Shown here: positions 36,749-48,296 of the stretch, in pieces
Numbering within the stretch: position 1 is the stretch's first letter
How the letters are laid out: the number at the start of each line of letters is the position of its first letter
NCBI RefSeq assembly: GCF_000471905.2
Contig: NW_006494943.1
Span: 4,344,894-4,408,893, forward strand
Origin: Amborella trichopoda
Lineage: Eukaryota > Streptophyta > Magnoliopsida > Amborellales > Amborellaceae
Direction of reading: 5' to 3'
DNA length: 64,000 nt
The notes under the pieces: model-generated
What the model saw: the letters and a program-made list of their open reading frames with translations, nothing else
The model's database searches: none
What the model was told of the DNA's origin: nothing
Translations under genes and position numbers: made by a program

Positions 36749-37180
36749 TTTTTTTTTTAGAATGTCCACTTGTATTAAGTATATCCAAATTTACAAAAAT
36801 GGGTACCCCCTCTAGAGGGGTGCCTATCAGGACTGGCCCCAGGAGGAGGGACAAAAAATGCTTTACAAGAGGGAAGAAAAAACAGCAACTGAATACAAAA
36901 ACAGGGATTTGTGCTTGTGAAAAGGGTCTAGTTCTCCAGGGTGGGATTGGAATAGGCTTCCTCCCTGGCCATGACATCAGCCGCGGTGTCAGCTTCGCTA
37001 AAGATGTGACTCCACTTGACCTGAAGGTTCCTGGAAATGTGCGCTATCTCTTCAAAAAAGTGATCAAGTCTCCACGAGCAAGAGGGAGGATTGGATGCCC
37101 AAGCTATAACGTTACTTGAAATACTTACTACTATACTACAACGACATGTTTCACAAATAAGATAGAAAGATCCTAAAGAT
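36749..37180 (-). mobile_element. LINE 3' end with RNase H-like domain and poly(A)
   Basis: Minus-strand reading gives the end of a plant LINE RNase H domain: NVIAWASNPPSCSWRL, FFEEIAHISRNLQVKWSHIF, then SEADTAADVMARE. The last part corresponds to the conserved RE(A/G)NxxAD end of the domain. An untranslated 3' region of about 250 bp follows and ends in a run of ten A (36749-36758 as T on the plus strand). The 5' end is truncated near 37180. The reading frame over the domain is open for about 70 residues, so this copy is less decayed than the one at 30803-31330. Confidence 0.78.
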
Positions 37181-38640
37181 TAATACCACGGACCAATGCC
37201 TAGAACTAGGTGTTTTGTTCTTTAACCCAGTTACAAATGCAAAAATGTTTGGTTTCGTTTAAACTGGAATAAACATGTATTCCAGTTTAAACTGATAGTC
37301 CCAACAGGTCGGCTTGGTTTATTTTGGAAAATTCTGGAGATTTGCTATTGCTAGGCATGTGCTTCCTGGGTAGTGTTGTCATCCTGCATGTTCATTTTCA
37401 AACCAGATGCCTTTCCATTTGTCAAGGGCACTGGTTCAAATTTCTGAGAAGTGAAAACCATTAGTAATTTTCTATCCCCTAAATATTAGCAACTCACACT
37501 GGTCATGGAGAGCGACATAAGCTATTTCCCAGATGTAATTTCACACCAACTAAATGTGAAGTCACACCTTTGCAGTGAGTTAAGTTTCCCGTTTCCTACA
37601 TAGAAAATGCAGAACTAGTGTGTTGCTAGAGCAAAATGTTTTGCAATTGGGCACCACGCTTGAATGGTTTGGTGTTGACAGTTGCAGCACCACATCCCAA
37701 ATCCGAATCTCATTGCTAACCTACCCCTGCCCTGTGTGTGGCCAAGTAACCAAAAGGATTTTTTCATAAATACTAAACCCAAGCACAATGGAATCAGCCC
37801 CACCAATAGAAGTTATCACCATGTAAATCAAAATGCAGCAGCCTTCTAGTCCAAGCCAATTTTCAAATGTCCAAACAATGGATCAGAGCAGAAGTTTCAG
37901 GTTCCAACCCAAAGAAAGAAATAAAAGTTTCCTTTAACAAAAAAAAAATTTTAAGCATACCAACTGAAGGCCAAGATAAATATCACAAATATGAAGATGC
38001 CTGAAAGGTATGAAAAGGATAAACACCGAAACTGTCCCAGTAATGTTTTAGTTTACACTCCAGTCAACAAATACTATGTTCTCTTATAAGGTCCTTGCTT
38101 GGATTCTCTCGTCATGAACAATCAGGTTCTCTCAAACATAGGGCAAAACTCAATTCACATGATATTGGATCATGAAAAACCAGAGCCATCTAACATGACA
38201 ATCATTTCTTTAAAGTTGTTTAAAGTGATCAGCTACAGTTCATTAATTACATTCTCATCGGCAATACCTTCCAAATTAAGCCAAACACAAATGAATCACA
38301 AAATTCCAAAATAAAGCACACAATGCAAAACAAGAGAAATAAGCAAAGAAATATGGATAAATTCATCATGCACCACATAAAATCCAATGTTGAAGAGATG
38401 ATTAAAATATACAAAAAGAATGGTAGGGCAGCAAAAATATCTTAAAGCTCTAATTCCAGCCCATAACTGGTTCAAAAAGCCTCTGATGATGGGGAGCCTC
38501 AATCCATGAACAGGAAGGAACATAGGAAGGAAACACCAATACATGTCGTCTGGGCCATCAGTGTAATTTTGGGACTATTGGATCCTTTAGGACTCTAGGG
38601 GGATGTTATGGTAAGTGAACTTCAAATTGTGATAAAACTT
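37181..38640. other. Intergenic, no recognisable gene
   Basis: Frames at 37615-37806 and 38296-38544 show no family resemblance. Nothing else supported. Confidence 0.4.
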
Positions 38641-38929
38641 TAGGGCATGTTTGATAACTCAGAGTTTCTGCTCTGGAAGCCAAAACTTCCAGCTCACTAT
38701 AGCACTTCCGCATTTGAGAATGGGAAGTGGTACAGTATTCTGAGGTTAGAACTTCAAACTCTTTTAATACTGCGGTTCCAACCCCAGCCACCCCCACCTT
38801 CCTACTGGAACTCTGTGGCAGAGATGTGGCGCAGTTCTGTTGTTCATGCAAGGAAACAGGCCGATGACCTCTTAATTCAGACCTGCAATCTCTCTGTCTA
38901 AACCCTCCTCTCTACCTTCCCTCCCTCCC

Positions 38930-39305
38930 TCAGGAACACAACAATTTCAGCAGGTGGGTTCTCCCTCCCTCCCTCCTTGGGGCACGAAACAATTTCAGCA
39001 GGTGGGTTTAAATGTTTGTGGTGTTTTAATGGCTTCTGGTTCAAGGCAGGGGTGCCAATTGCGTCGGGGTTTAATGGCTTTTGGTTCAAGGCAAGGGTGG
39101 CCATTGGGTCGGGTTGACCCAAACCGGGTCTAGGTCCGTGTCCATGGTTTGGACCAGCGGGTCGGGTCCAGGTTCAAATGACTTGGACCCGACCTGGGTC
39201 CAAGTCCGCCATCAACCCTATCGGGTCGGGTCGATTGATCCGGGTCGACCTGTCCCAGGTTGGGTCAAAGTCACTTGGACCCAGCCCGATCTATTGCCAC
39301 CCTTC
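38930..39305. repeat. Local duplications and GGGTC-rich repeat
   Basis: CAATTTCAGCAGGTGGGTT occurs twice (38942, 38989) beside CCCT runs, and TTTAATGGCTT followed by TGGTTCAAGGCA occurs twice (39026, 39070). From 39095 to 39305 the sequence is rich in GGGTCGGGT, CCGGGTC and TTGGACCC, a degenerate repeat common in plant genomes. Open frames here are composition artefacts. Confidence 0.65.
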
Positions 39306-39469
39306 CTTGTTGGGGTAGGAGCCTATACCTTGATAGTGGCAAAGTGGACTCAGTTCCTACTAATTCTAGATCTCTATCGCAGGTGGTCGGAGGTTTCATC
39401 CTTGTCATATAAGAGAACGGGATAAAGGTATTTCTTGTTGAGTTTTTAAGCTAGCTAGTAGCACCCTGT

Positions 39470-41740
39470 TCCTGCAAAAACTAGGGTTTTGGCTCTTGCA
39501 GCAGTGATTATTTCACCTGTGGAGCTTTGGCCCCCACAACATTAAAACCAGTTTGTTGGGGTTCATGCTTACAAACCAATTTGCCCATGGCTGTGGGCCC
39601 AGGTCTGTGCAGTGGAGAAAACTTGTGGTCTTGGTTTCAATGCATTTTGTCATGAAAGCTCCGATCTCGATCTATGAAAGCCCAAGAAGCTCTGCTCACC
39701 TTGTAGCTATGGCTGCCCCTATGGTATCGATCAGTCTTTTCCATGTACTGAGGCCTCAAATCGAAGGTGCAGCTTCAATTGTTTTGCTTTGTTCTTCTCC
39801 TGAATGTTTATCTGCCTGATCTTCGCAAGCCTGGAAGAGAAACAGGGCTCTTCTCCATCTAGAATCCACTAGTTTTTGTCTTTGAACTTGCCATTGCTGC
39901 TGTACTAGTTAGCGCTGTTTCATTGTTTTCAGTTGCCTGGGTTTAAATTAAGTTGCAGATAATCAAAACCACTTCTTTATGCAAAGAATAAATCAAAATT
40001 AGGAGTGATTTAGATGAACGAAAATCATGGAGGGTCAGGCCTTCTCTTATGAAGAACTAGCGAGAGTGACAGGTGGGTTCAAAGAGGAATCCGTTTTTGG
40101 GAAAAGGAGAGCTCCTGTGTTCAAAGCCGTGCTCAAAGATGGAACTGTGGTTACAGTTCGTAATATCGATAAACATCAAAGATCAAACAAATCATTCACC
40201 TTGTTTTCAGTCTAACAAAATGGAGGATTATTAAGCACATTGCTTCTTTTTTTTCACCTGAAGAAAGTACACCCCTTGTTATCCAGCTAATCTGATTTTT
40301 TGCTCACCTTAGTTCCCTATTGTATGCATTAAGGTAACTATCAAAGTAAAATGGTTTGAGCAAGATCATTCTTTTAAATTCTCTGAGAAAGGTATAAGAG
40401 TGTCTCAGAAGAATATTGTTACTCCATCTGATTTTCATTTTCTCCGTATCCTTATTTTCTTGTGTTTCATGGAAGATGTACTGGTTTTTTAAATTTTTAT
40501 TTTTTTCAACGGCCCTGATTTGGTTCTTAGATATAAAAATTTGAAGCATTCGACCATTAAGAACCTCATTTGTTTGATCAATATCACAAACTGAGTCAAT
40601 CAATCAATCACTAGGCTGAGCACTGCTCATCTTCTAAACCTCTACGGCAATTGTGAAGAAGGGAGACAGGGCTCTTGGTCTATGAATTCATGGCTAATGG
40701 CTCTCCATGAACCCCTTCATGGAAATAAAAAAGAGTCTCTAAATTGGATTAGAAGGGTGATCATTGCAGTCCAAGGAGCAAGAGGAATCGAATATCTCCA
40801 TTGATATTCTTGCCCACCTGTAATTCACAGTGACATCAAGTCATAGAGCATATTTATTGATGAAGAATTCAATGCAAGAGTGGCAAATTTCTCCCTCCCT
40901 GGCCCTAATTTGGTTCTTAGATATAAAAATTTGAAGCATTTGACCATTAAGAACCTCATTTATTTGATCAATATTACAAACGGAGTCAATCAATCAATCA
41001 CTAGGCTGAACACTGCTCATCTTCTAAACCTCTATGCCAATTGTGAAGAAGGGAGACAAGGCTCTTGGTCTATGAATTCATGGCTAATGGCTCTCCGCGA
41101 ACACTTTCATGGAAATAGAAAAGAGTCTCTAAATTGGATTAGAAGGGTGATCATTGCAGTCAAAGAAAGAGGAATTGAATATCTCCATTGCTATTCTTGC
41201 CCACCTGTAATTCACAGTGACATCAAGTCAATAGAACATATTTATTGACGAAGAATTCAATGCAAGAGTGGCAAATTTCTCCCTGATCACAAAACTATTA
41301 AAGGTCATAAGTGGCAGAAAAGCCGTAGACATGAAATCTGAAGATGGAACATAGGGGAATGAGCCGTTCTTTGGAGACAAGCTGGAAAGATTAATGCACT
41401 CCTAGAACCCCATTTTAGGACCACCATTGGAGATGGAGGCAATGAGGAGAATAGCAAAAATAACGAGTTGATGTAGGAGTATGAGAGGGAGAGAGCCATC
41501 AATGCAGAAAATAACAACTGGGCTTCAAAGGGCATTAGCTTTGTTAATGGGGAGTCCATGTAATGAGCAACCACCATTGCCAGGTGATGTTGCATATATA
41601 GAGTAGCAGGCTTCATAAGAAGACATCTCCAAGATAGTCTAACAGGTCAGGGAGTTCAGAGACCACTGATAATGAAGATCAAAGGTTTAAGTTTAGAGGT
41701 TCTTTTTGGATCACTTAATTTATTGCTAACCTTTTCAAAG
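39470..41740 (+). pseudogene. CRINKLY4/ACR4-type receptor kinase pseudogene
   Basis: A broken, 5'-truncated copy of a CR4-family receptor kinase. About 39490-39790 encodes pieces of the cysteine-rich TNFR-like ectodomain (SSDYFTCGALAPTTLKPVCW, LPMAVGPGLC, then CTEAS and CSFNC motifs). 39800-39950 corresponds to the juxtamembrane and membrane region. 40027-40180 encodes the kinase start FSYEELARVTGGFKEESVFG, but the glycine loop is degraded. 40620-41250 holds AHLLNLYANCEEG, SLNWIRRV and RGIEYLHCYSCPPVIHSDIK, where the normal HRDIKSSN is altered. 41310-41345 encodes GRKAVDMKSED and 41430-41730 the tail (LMGSPCNEQPPLPGDV). Many stops and frameshifts occur, and the beta-propeller-like repeats and much of the kinase C-lobe are missing. 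The family is normally intronless, so origin by retroposition or by DNA duplication cannot be told apart. Functional members act in epidermal and root stem-cell signalling. Confidence 0.85.
40511..41286 (+). repeat. Tandem duplication inside the CR4-like pseudogene
   Basis: GGCCCTGATTTGGTTCTTAG at 40511 recurs as GGCCCTAATTTGGTTCTTAG at 40901, and the whole block up to GTGGCAAATTTCTCCCT is repeated. The unit is about 390 bp, with the copies differing at roughly one base in twenty by eye. Both contain the kinase subdomain from AHLLNLY to the degraded catalytic loop. Shared degenerate features show that the locus was already decaying when the duplication arose. Confidence 0.92.
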
Positions 41741-43009
41741 CATAAACTCGCCAAAATGGTTACAGACGCTCAAAATTTATTCATGAGATATGGAAAGGTT
41801 TAGTTAACCATGAAACAATGTTCACAAGAGGATGAACTAGAATGGATGAACTATGAAACGATAAAAAATGTAGTTTACCAATAAAGAAAATGAAGAATTC
41901 AAATACATTTTATGCAAAAATATGATCAATTTTTTTTTTGTGTTTTCTGTAATCTATACTGTCCATAGTTTTGTGAGTATGTTGACAGTGGTGTATGGGA
42001 GAAGGGAGAGCTTATTGCTATAGGAAGAAGGTAGGGACAGCAATGGTGTATCAAGGTGACTTTACTGTTACCAGATTTTCTTATGTCAAGAACTTGATAG
42101 CAGCTACGGTTCGAGTCTCAGAGTTTCTATATCATGATATCCTAATGGACCTTATCTCGATGAACTTACACATCATCAGACAATCAGGTGAACAATGTGA
42201 GGTTAAGTAAGAAGAAAGGCATCTAAATCCCATCAAACTTTCAAAGTCAATAATGTAGGTGAAATATCAGTATTAGGATTTGTTGATCAACTGCTTCTCA
42301 TCTTCAGTAATTGAATAATTTGAATCATAGCGATCAACTAAAATATGTGTTTGACACAGGTTTTAGGAGTTGTGGGCGAGTAATTGACCCTAATGTGTCA
42401 AATAGGGGTAAAACTCCAGATAGAGAGAAAAGCCCAAGTTGTGGGACTGTGGGACTGGTCCCAATCTGGCCACTTGAGGAAGAGGAAGCCAAAGGTCCCC
42501 AAGGGAATTGTTGACTTTGATAAGAAGGAATAAGATAATAATGATAGAGGTGGAGAAAGTAAAGTGACCTGAAAAGGGACTATCACTATATCATGAGACA
42601 AGGAATTGGTCATACATATCCAAGGTTAAATGTATTAAATTGTTGGCTCCAGTTTCTACTAGAGGTAGCCAAGGCCGAAGGAGAGGAAATCCAAACCTAT
42701 AAATTCTGTAGGCATAAGATATAACTATATACAGAAGAACAAACTACCACTAACACAATTTAGATGCCTTTTTGGGTTTTACTTGGCAAAAAACATGCAA
42801 AAACCACATTAGGATAAGGCTCGGATGATGATGATGATGAATCTTTTATCTTGGAGGGAACACAGCCATGCGGCTGGATAGGTTCTCCAAGGGCATGGAG
42901 GGAGTCAGTTCAGCAAGTCCCGAGTGGACCAGCTGAGTCTATTCTGAGATAGTCAAGTGGCCCAAAAAAATCCCAACAATAGCGAAAATCATATCATAGA
43001 TTCAAAAAG
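41741..43009. other. Intergenic; GATGAT run
   Basis: No gene recognised. A GATGATGATGATGATGAATC run at about 42824-42842 preceded by GGATAAGGCTCG resembles, in reverse, the trinucleotide-flanked motif in GDSL intron 3. This suggests a shared dispersed repeat type. Confidence 0.4.
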
Positions 43010-43745
43010 CAGCCTGCCTAGGCAGGCTAGGGGGGCCGGGGCGATGCGGCCCTATTGGGGGCGCTAGGTCCCTGGGCGACCGCCCAGGTGAGTGCCCCAG
43101 TGCCTAGCCCTGGATGGGGTCCCAAGGACTATGTCTGCCCAGAGCGAAAATACCCCTCATGGAGGGGCATTATTGTCTTTACCCCTTAAATAAGGAGGAG
43201 GGCGGTTACGTTTTTATGAGACCTAAACCTTCTTTTTACATTTTAGAGTGGAAAAAGGGGAAAAAAAAAAGCATTTTTTGCATTTTTGTTCGATCGATCG
43301 GTTAATTCGAAGTTTTGAAAAATCGATCCAAACATCATCCTTTTGATTTGGACTGGGATGATAATCATGGTAATGGTATGGACTATGGAGTTTATGGATG
43401 TATTTTATGACTGTGGACTATATGTTGTGCCTAGTATTGAATTTGAATGTTGGATTATATTTTCCTATTTTTCTTAATGTGTTATTAACTAATTTTCCAA
43501 ATCTCAAATATTTTGGTTGGTCTTTGGAGTTCAGATTGATTGAACATAAAAAAATGTATTAAAAATGCCTCAATATGCATTTTTTACACACAAATTGGAC
43601 CCATAACTGTTTTTCAAACACCTCTCGCCCCTGTTCTACCACTTGGGCCGGCCAGAAACCTGGGCTGCTTCCTAGGCACTGGGCGGCATGGACCCCCCAA
43701 CCCCCTCCCACTGCCTAGGCACCACCTGGCGTTTCTTTGGAACAT
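43010..43745. mobile_element. Possible element with GC-rich inverted ends
   Basis: A GC-rich end (about 43013-43120; GCCTGCCTAGGCAGGC then GGGCGACCGCCCAGG) is loosely mirrored at 43600-43735 (CCTAGGCACTGGGCGG, CTGCCTAGGCACCACC). AT-rich sequence lies between. GCCTAGGC-type ends occur in dispersed plant repeats. The match is imperfect and no target duplication was found. Confidence 0.4.
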
Positions 43746-46700
43746 TGAATCATATAAATTCAAAAGAAAAATAATCTTTTCATTATGAATGGTTTTCTTG
43801 GGAAACTAAACCGCTATTCCTTTTGGGTGGTTTTTGAAAAATAAAAGCATATAGAACACTGTATACGTCCAAATAGTGTTTAGATTATTAAAAGACTAGA
43901 AAATCCAAGATTTCAAACAGTATTTGTGGATATTAAGACTATGATTTCGTAGGGAACTCAAAAATAGGCTTAGGGAACAAATTTCAACCATGACTGAGCT
44001 AGATTTGAGAAGAAATCACAAGTTTTCAGTCTCCAGCCAAACACAAATTGGAAAATCTCAATCACTTGAAACCAAGAAATTAGATGTTCTTCTCTCGAAT
44101 TCAATCTCAATAGATAGAGGATGCAGACTCTAGATACAAAACGTTAGGTTTGATTGAAGAATGATGAGCAAAAAGGTAGTTTATTTTCTGCAAATCCCCC
44201 TCCCCCCCCCCCCCCCTTCCCCTTTTTAAACTAGAAAAATCATTGAACTTCTTGAGTGGTGAAATACATGGCTAGTTCGTTAGAAACTCATGGTATATGA
44301 CAACTCGCCTGAGTTACTGCAGCAACTCCGAAGAGTCTACGATACGGTACACCCCCTAGGTGAGTATTGGGTGGGATTATGAGCTCGGCAGAGTGACTCG
44401 GGCGAGTCCAAACACCATGTCTATTTACTCTGGTTTGGATGGAAACAAAGAAATATTTCCATTTCTCTTGTGTTCTTATTTGAAATTTTGAAATGGTTTT
44501 AGGGAAAGTGTGTTCAAAGTTATCCGATTTAGGAGTTAAGTCCCATACTTCCGCCTCACCATATATCTCTGCCTCAACCACTTGAAAGAAAAATATCTTT
44601 TTCCTTTGCCTTGTAAACTCCATTGACCAATAGAAGTTACGGGGCATCCAAATTGGACCAAAAAATATAGCTTTTTGATATCCACATACAAATCTATTGC
44701 GAACGGCATGGTTCATTACAGATTATAAAGGTTTCCCAACAGTGATTTATTGGTTCCCGTTGTGCAAGAACAAGGATCATGAAGCGACTGCCACATTCAT
44801 CCTGCCATATTGTCCAGGCAATCAAATACCCGACACACCAAATATGACTCCACTAGAGCAAATTTATCCAAATGACAATTGGTTTCCTGCTACTCATTCC
44901 CAAAAAAAGAAAAATTCACCTTCAACATCTTTAGCATCTTCCAATATTCCCTCTGTAGACTTACCATCCACTCACATGAAACCATATATTTCTCTACTTA
45001 GACTTGCCCCAAGCTTTTCTTTTCTTAGTATTATGGTTATCAGAAGTTCAGAACAACCACATAAATTGCTGCAACTTGATCAATAATGTGCAACTTATCA
45101 TTATATCCTAAAATAGATTCTAACAAATGTGTCAGTTATGGCAGCTAAATTAGTGGATCTGGAAAGCGGCACAAGAAACGAATGAGGGAAACACTGTCTT
45201 GAGCTAACACTTTCGATGTAGATTTATCATTTACATTTATGTGCATGAGGCAGGACGGAAAAAAAAAAATGCCAGTATTTATGAAGCCCGGCAAGTTACC
45301 TCAAATTCAAAAAAGGCCAGCAAGTTACTCTCATAAAAAAAAAAATTTGCCAGCAAGTAACCCTCCAAATATGATTCCACCACCTATATTGGATGCCAAA
45401 TTATCCACAGCTGCTCTAAAATGAACAAGACAAGACTTTTTTGGTATGGCATTTTATAAGACAGCCACTCAAACCTCTCAACGCTACTCTCCCATGTTAA
45501 AACAATGGAGCCAACGCTTTCTACCAACTCTTCTAAAAAAAAAAAATTTCCCACTAATAAATAAAATGAGTTTTGTAGATTGTAGTCATGCCCTTTGCTT
45601 AAAGATACACTCCCGACAAGCCTACCAAATTTCTGACAATCCCGTCATAAACCATCCAAAAGTGTGTAAGACTATGGAAGAAATCAAGTAAGCAAAGAAA
45701 GAGCACAAGCATCCTTCAACCTTCATTAGCATGCTAAAAATCAATGGTATCTTTTTCTCTTTCTCGGTACAGGTCCTCCTTGTCCTGCATATTCATATTT
45801 ATGCACAATGAAATGGCATGCACATCTTAATTCATCCATTCTCATATCCATGATAAAAGAAGACCAACACAATAATAAAATATACACACACCCCTCCCTG
45901 AAAGCCTAAATCTGATTACATAAGGTGAAGTGTTACACGAGATAAGAGGTATAGTTGTTGGTTAGGAAAAGGGCGCAACCCAAAGAAGATGAAATAAAAA
46001 GTCTCATCCAGATAATTACTTCATAAGTATGAGGACACATAGGAAACATGCTCTAAGCATATAACTTACTTCATAGCACCTCACCTATCTAGCCCTATGA
46101 AGTACAAGTGAATAAAAGCATTAACAATTTGAAATGCAAGAGTAAAATACAGAACTTACCGGTTCAATAAAATGGGGATCCACAACATAGATTGACTTCT
46201 ACATTGTATGAGAATTCATATGGAAACATTCTCAAAGCATAATCACACTATTTACACAACAAGGAATGCAAGTCAACAAACTAAACACGAAACCATATTA
46301 AGGAAAAGAATTGCATTTAGCATGAATATCAATAAAAGGCTGCCCTCATACATATAAAAAGACAGCCATAACTATATGCACAACAACAATCAAGTTCAGC
46401 TGCGTTCCCTCATAATAGTAATCAAGATAAAGCATTTTATCAAACTGATTTAAAAAGGAAAACAGAAAAATATAGAGCATTAGGTTGCAGAATTATCCCC
46501 AAGGATAGAGAATTACAGGCTAGTTGGCATCATTAAAACCGAAGAACACTAGAGGGAAGGCATACGAGCATCATGGGCAACATTGAATCTCAAACTAAGT
46601 GAGCACAAGTAAATAAAAGACCTAAGAGCATCCTTGGCATCACAAACTTTGGATGAGAAGCCCCGGAGGAAGGAATAACAGAAAAAAAAAAAAAAAAAAA

Positions 46701-46945
46701 GAATGCAAATTACATAGACAAAACAGAAATTACACAAAAGAAAAACCAAAAATAACAGATACACTAGGCGATTTGAACCACTAATGCAACAAATTACAAT
46801 TGCAGCAAAAAAAAACTCAGAATACAAAGCATATACATTTACAGATATGCAATTCTTGGAGAAAAGAAGAAAAAATGGCAACAAGTTAATAATAATTTGG
46901 AAGCAAAGAAGCCAATTTACCACAAATTATTCAGTGGTCACTAAA
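43746..46945. other. Intergenic, no recognisable gene
   Basis: Includes a poly(C) run at 44197-44217 and an open minus-strand frame of 142 residues (44288-44716) with no family resemblance. CTCGGCAGAGTGACTCGGGC at about 44383 is a composition found in degenerate plant repeats. The last 1 kb before 46945 lies downstream of the L10 gene. Confidence 0.4.
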
Positions 46946-47653
46946 TCATTTGCCCTCATCCTCCATCTTCTTCACATAAGCCTTCAAGACACCCACAATA
47001 TCCCTAGCAGGCGCCTGCAACGTCCCAATCAACGATATCGAAGGCCCCTGAACCAACCCCAAAAGCTTCGAAAAAATCTCAGCCTTAGTGGGCATGGTCT
47101 CAAGAGCCTTGAACTCATCAGGCCCATAAAACCTCCCCTCAAAAACAGCCCCCGTATAGTCATTATCATCAAGCTTCTGCTCTCTCTGAAAGTTTCTATA
47201 AGGCTTTAAAGCACCCGTTATCTCCTCTGTGTGAACAAATAGCCAGGCATTCATGCCTTTCATGCAAGGTTTCAGAGCTTCCCATTGTGTATTTTCAATG
47301 GCTTTTCCCACCAATGTGTTCTTCGCAACAATGAGCTTCACTGATTCAGGTAATAAACTTCTTAGGTCCTGAAACTGCTTAACTGTGAGGCCCTTGTATT
47401 TTATGCCTGCAACTAAGTAACAGTCTTCAAGCTGTTGCCTCACTGTTTCTACCGTTTCTTCCTTCTTTGTTCGGCTAATGGCTGAACGAATGGCGGTTTT
47501 GTGCGCTTTGCGAAAGGCGGTTTTGGGGGTAAAGGAGACGGTCTTGGTAAGTGGGTTATACAGGAAAGTGGTTTTGGTGGGAGGGTTTGAGAGGATAGCT
47601 GCTTTCAAGGGCGGGGGCGGGTTTTGGTTGCAGAGAGAGGCGGAAAGCTCCAT
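46946..47653 (-). CDS. PRPL10: Plastid 50S ribosomal protein L10, nuclear gene
   Basis: A single-exon gene for the chloroplast form of bL10, the base of the L7/L12 stalk of the large ribosomal subunit. It binds 23S rRNA and anchors the L12 dimers that recruit translation factors. The 235-residue product starts with a transit-like region (about residues 1-57: rich in Ser, Thr, Pro, Lys, nearly free of acidic residues). The L10 fold follows: KEETVETVRQQLEDCYLVAG, YKGLTVKQFQDLRSLLPESV, then VKLIVAKNTLVGKAI (the conserved KNTL signature). It ends in ALQAPARDIVGVLKAYVKK-type sequence that should bind L12. The length fits the plant orthologue (Arabidopsis At5g13510, EMB3136). The start is the first ATG downstream of the TATA box and is followed directly by the transit region. 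No breaks. A MITE begins about 100 bp upstream of the start codon. Confidence 0.96.
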   Translation of the reverse strand: MELSASLCNQNPPPPLKAAILSNPPTKTTFLYNPLTKTVSFTPKTAFRKAHKTAIRSAISRTKKEETVETVRQQLEDCYLVAGIKYKGLTVKQFQDLRSLLPESVKLIVAKNTLVGKAIENTQWEALKPCMKGMNAWLFVHTEEITGALKPYRNFQREQKLDDNDYTGAVFEGRFYGPDEFKALETMPTKAEIFSKLLGLVQGPSISLIGTLQAPARDIVGVLKAYVKKMEDEGK

Positions 47654-47724
47654 TGGAGAGAGAGAGAGAGAAGCGCGGTGTTTTTCGGGAGAGTACGCCT
47701 TATCCGTGAGGCGAATGTATAAAG
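47654..47724 (-). promoter_or_regulatory. Likely core promoter and leader of PRPL10
   Basis: CTTTATAC lies at 47717-47724 on the minus strand, 64 bp upstream of the start codon. That would put transcription start near 47690 and give a leader of about 35-40 bases. The leader is CT-rich (CTTCTCTCTCTCTCTCC just before ATG), common in nuclear genes for plastid and ribosomal proteins. Confidence 0.55.
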
Positions 47725-47757
47725 CAGTGGAAAAACTACGGCGTGATCATATTTAAA

Positions 47758-48110
47758 GGGGAAAAAGTTTATATAGATCCGAGGCTCTAAACAACAAAAT
47801 TAAAGCCTTACCTCAAAAATTTCGAGGTTCTGCTCGAATATCTTCAAATTGATCATTTAACGGTAAAAAAATACATTTTAAATTTTAAAAATAATATATT
47901 TTATAACATGTTTTTGAATTTTTAATTTTCAAGATTTTCAAGTATTCATAGAGACATTATTTTTGAAATTTTAAATTTTATTAATAAAACTAAAAATATA
48001 TTTTAAGACTATCACAAAGATTTTTAACATTAAAACCACATTTTTCGATACTATTTAAATATAGACTCTAATTTGATTATTTAGAGATAAGGAGTTTAGT
48101 TTTTTTGAAT
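47758..48110. mobile_element. MULE-type MITE, 370-390-bp family, reversed copy
   Basis: Starts GGGGAAAAAGTTTATATAGA then CCGAGGCTCTAAACAAC, the reverse of the right end of 9244-9615. It shares AAATATATTTTAAGACTATC-like interior sequence and ends with TCTAATTTGATTATTTAGAG. The right end is degraded and the expected duplication of ATATTTAAA could not be found there. The left end lies 34 bp from the likely TATA box of PRPL10. Confidence 0.75.
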
Positions 48111-48296
48111 TAGGAGATAAAAGGAGTAGCCCTGGGTAAGTACGTCCTTGCCTTATTTGGATGAAAGGTTTTGGTTTTAAAAAGTTATAACCCTTTGTAA
48201 AACGGATCACGTACTATGTAATTGAGGAGATTGAATTTTATGAAATAAAGAAAGTGTTTTTTTTGTAGAAAGAGACCCTTTATAGAGGTTGTTTCT

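Noticed and set aside
39081-39425. 114-residue frame with VGLTQTGSRSV-like text
   Set aside because: Produced by the GGGTC-rich dispersed repeat rather than by a gene.
42095-42125. GGTTCGAGTCT resembling a tRNA T-arm
   Set aside because: No acceptor, D or anticodon stem could be built around it.
44288-44716. 142-residue minus-strand open frame
   Set aside because: No domain, motif or compositional sign of a real protein; part of it lies in a degenerate CTCGG-rich repeat.
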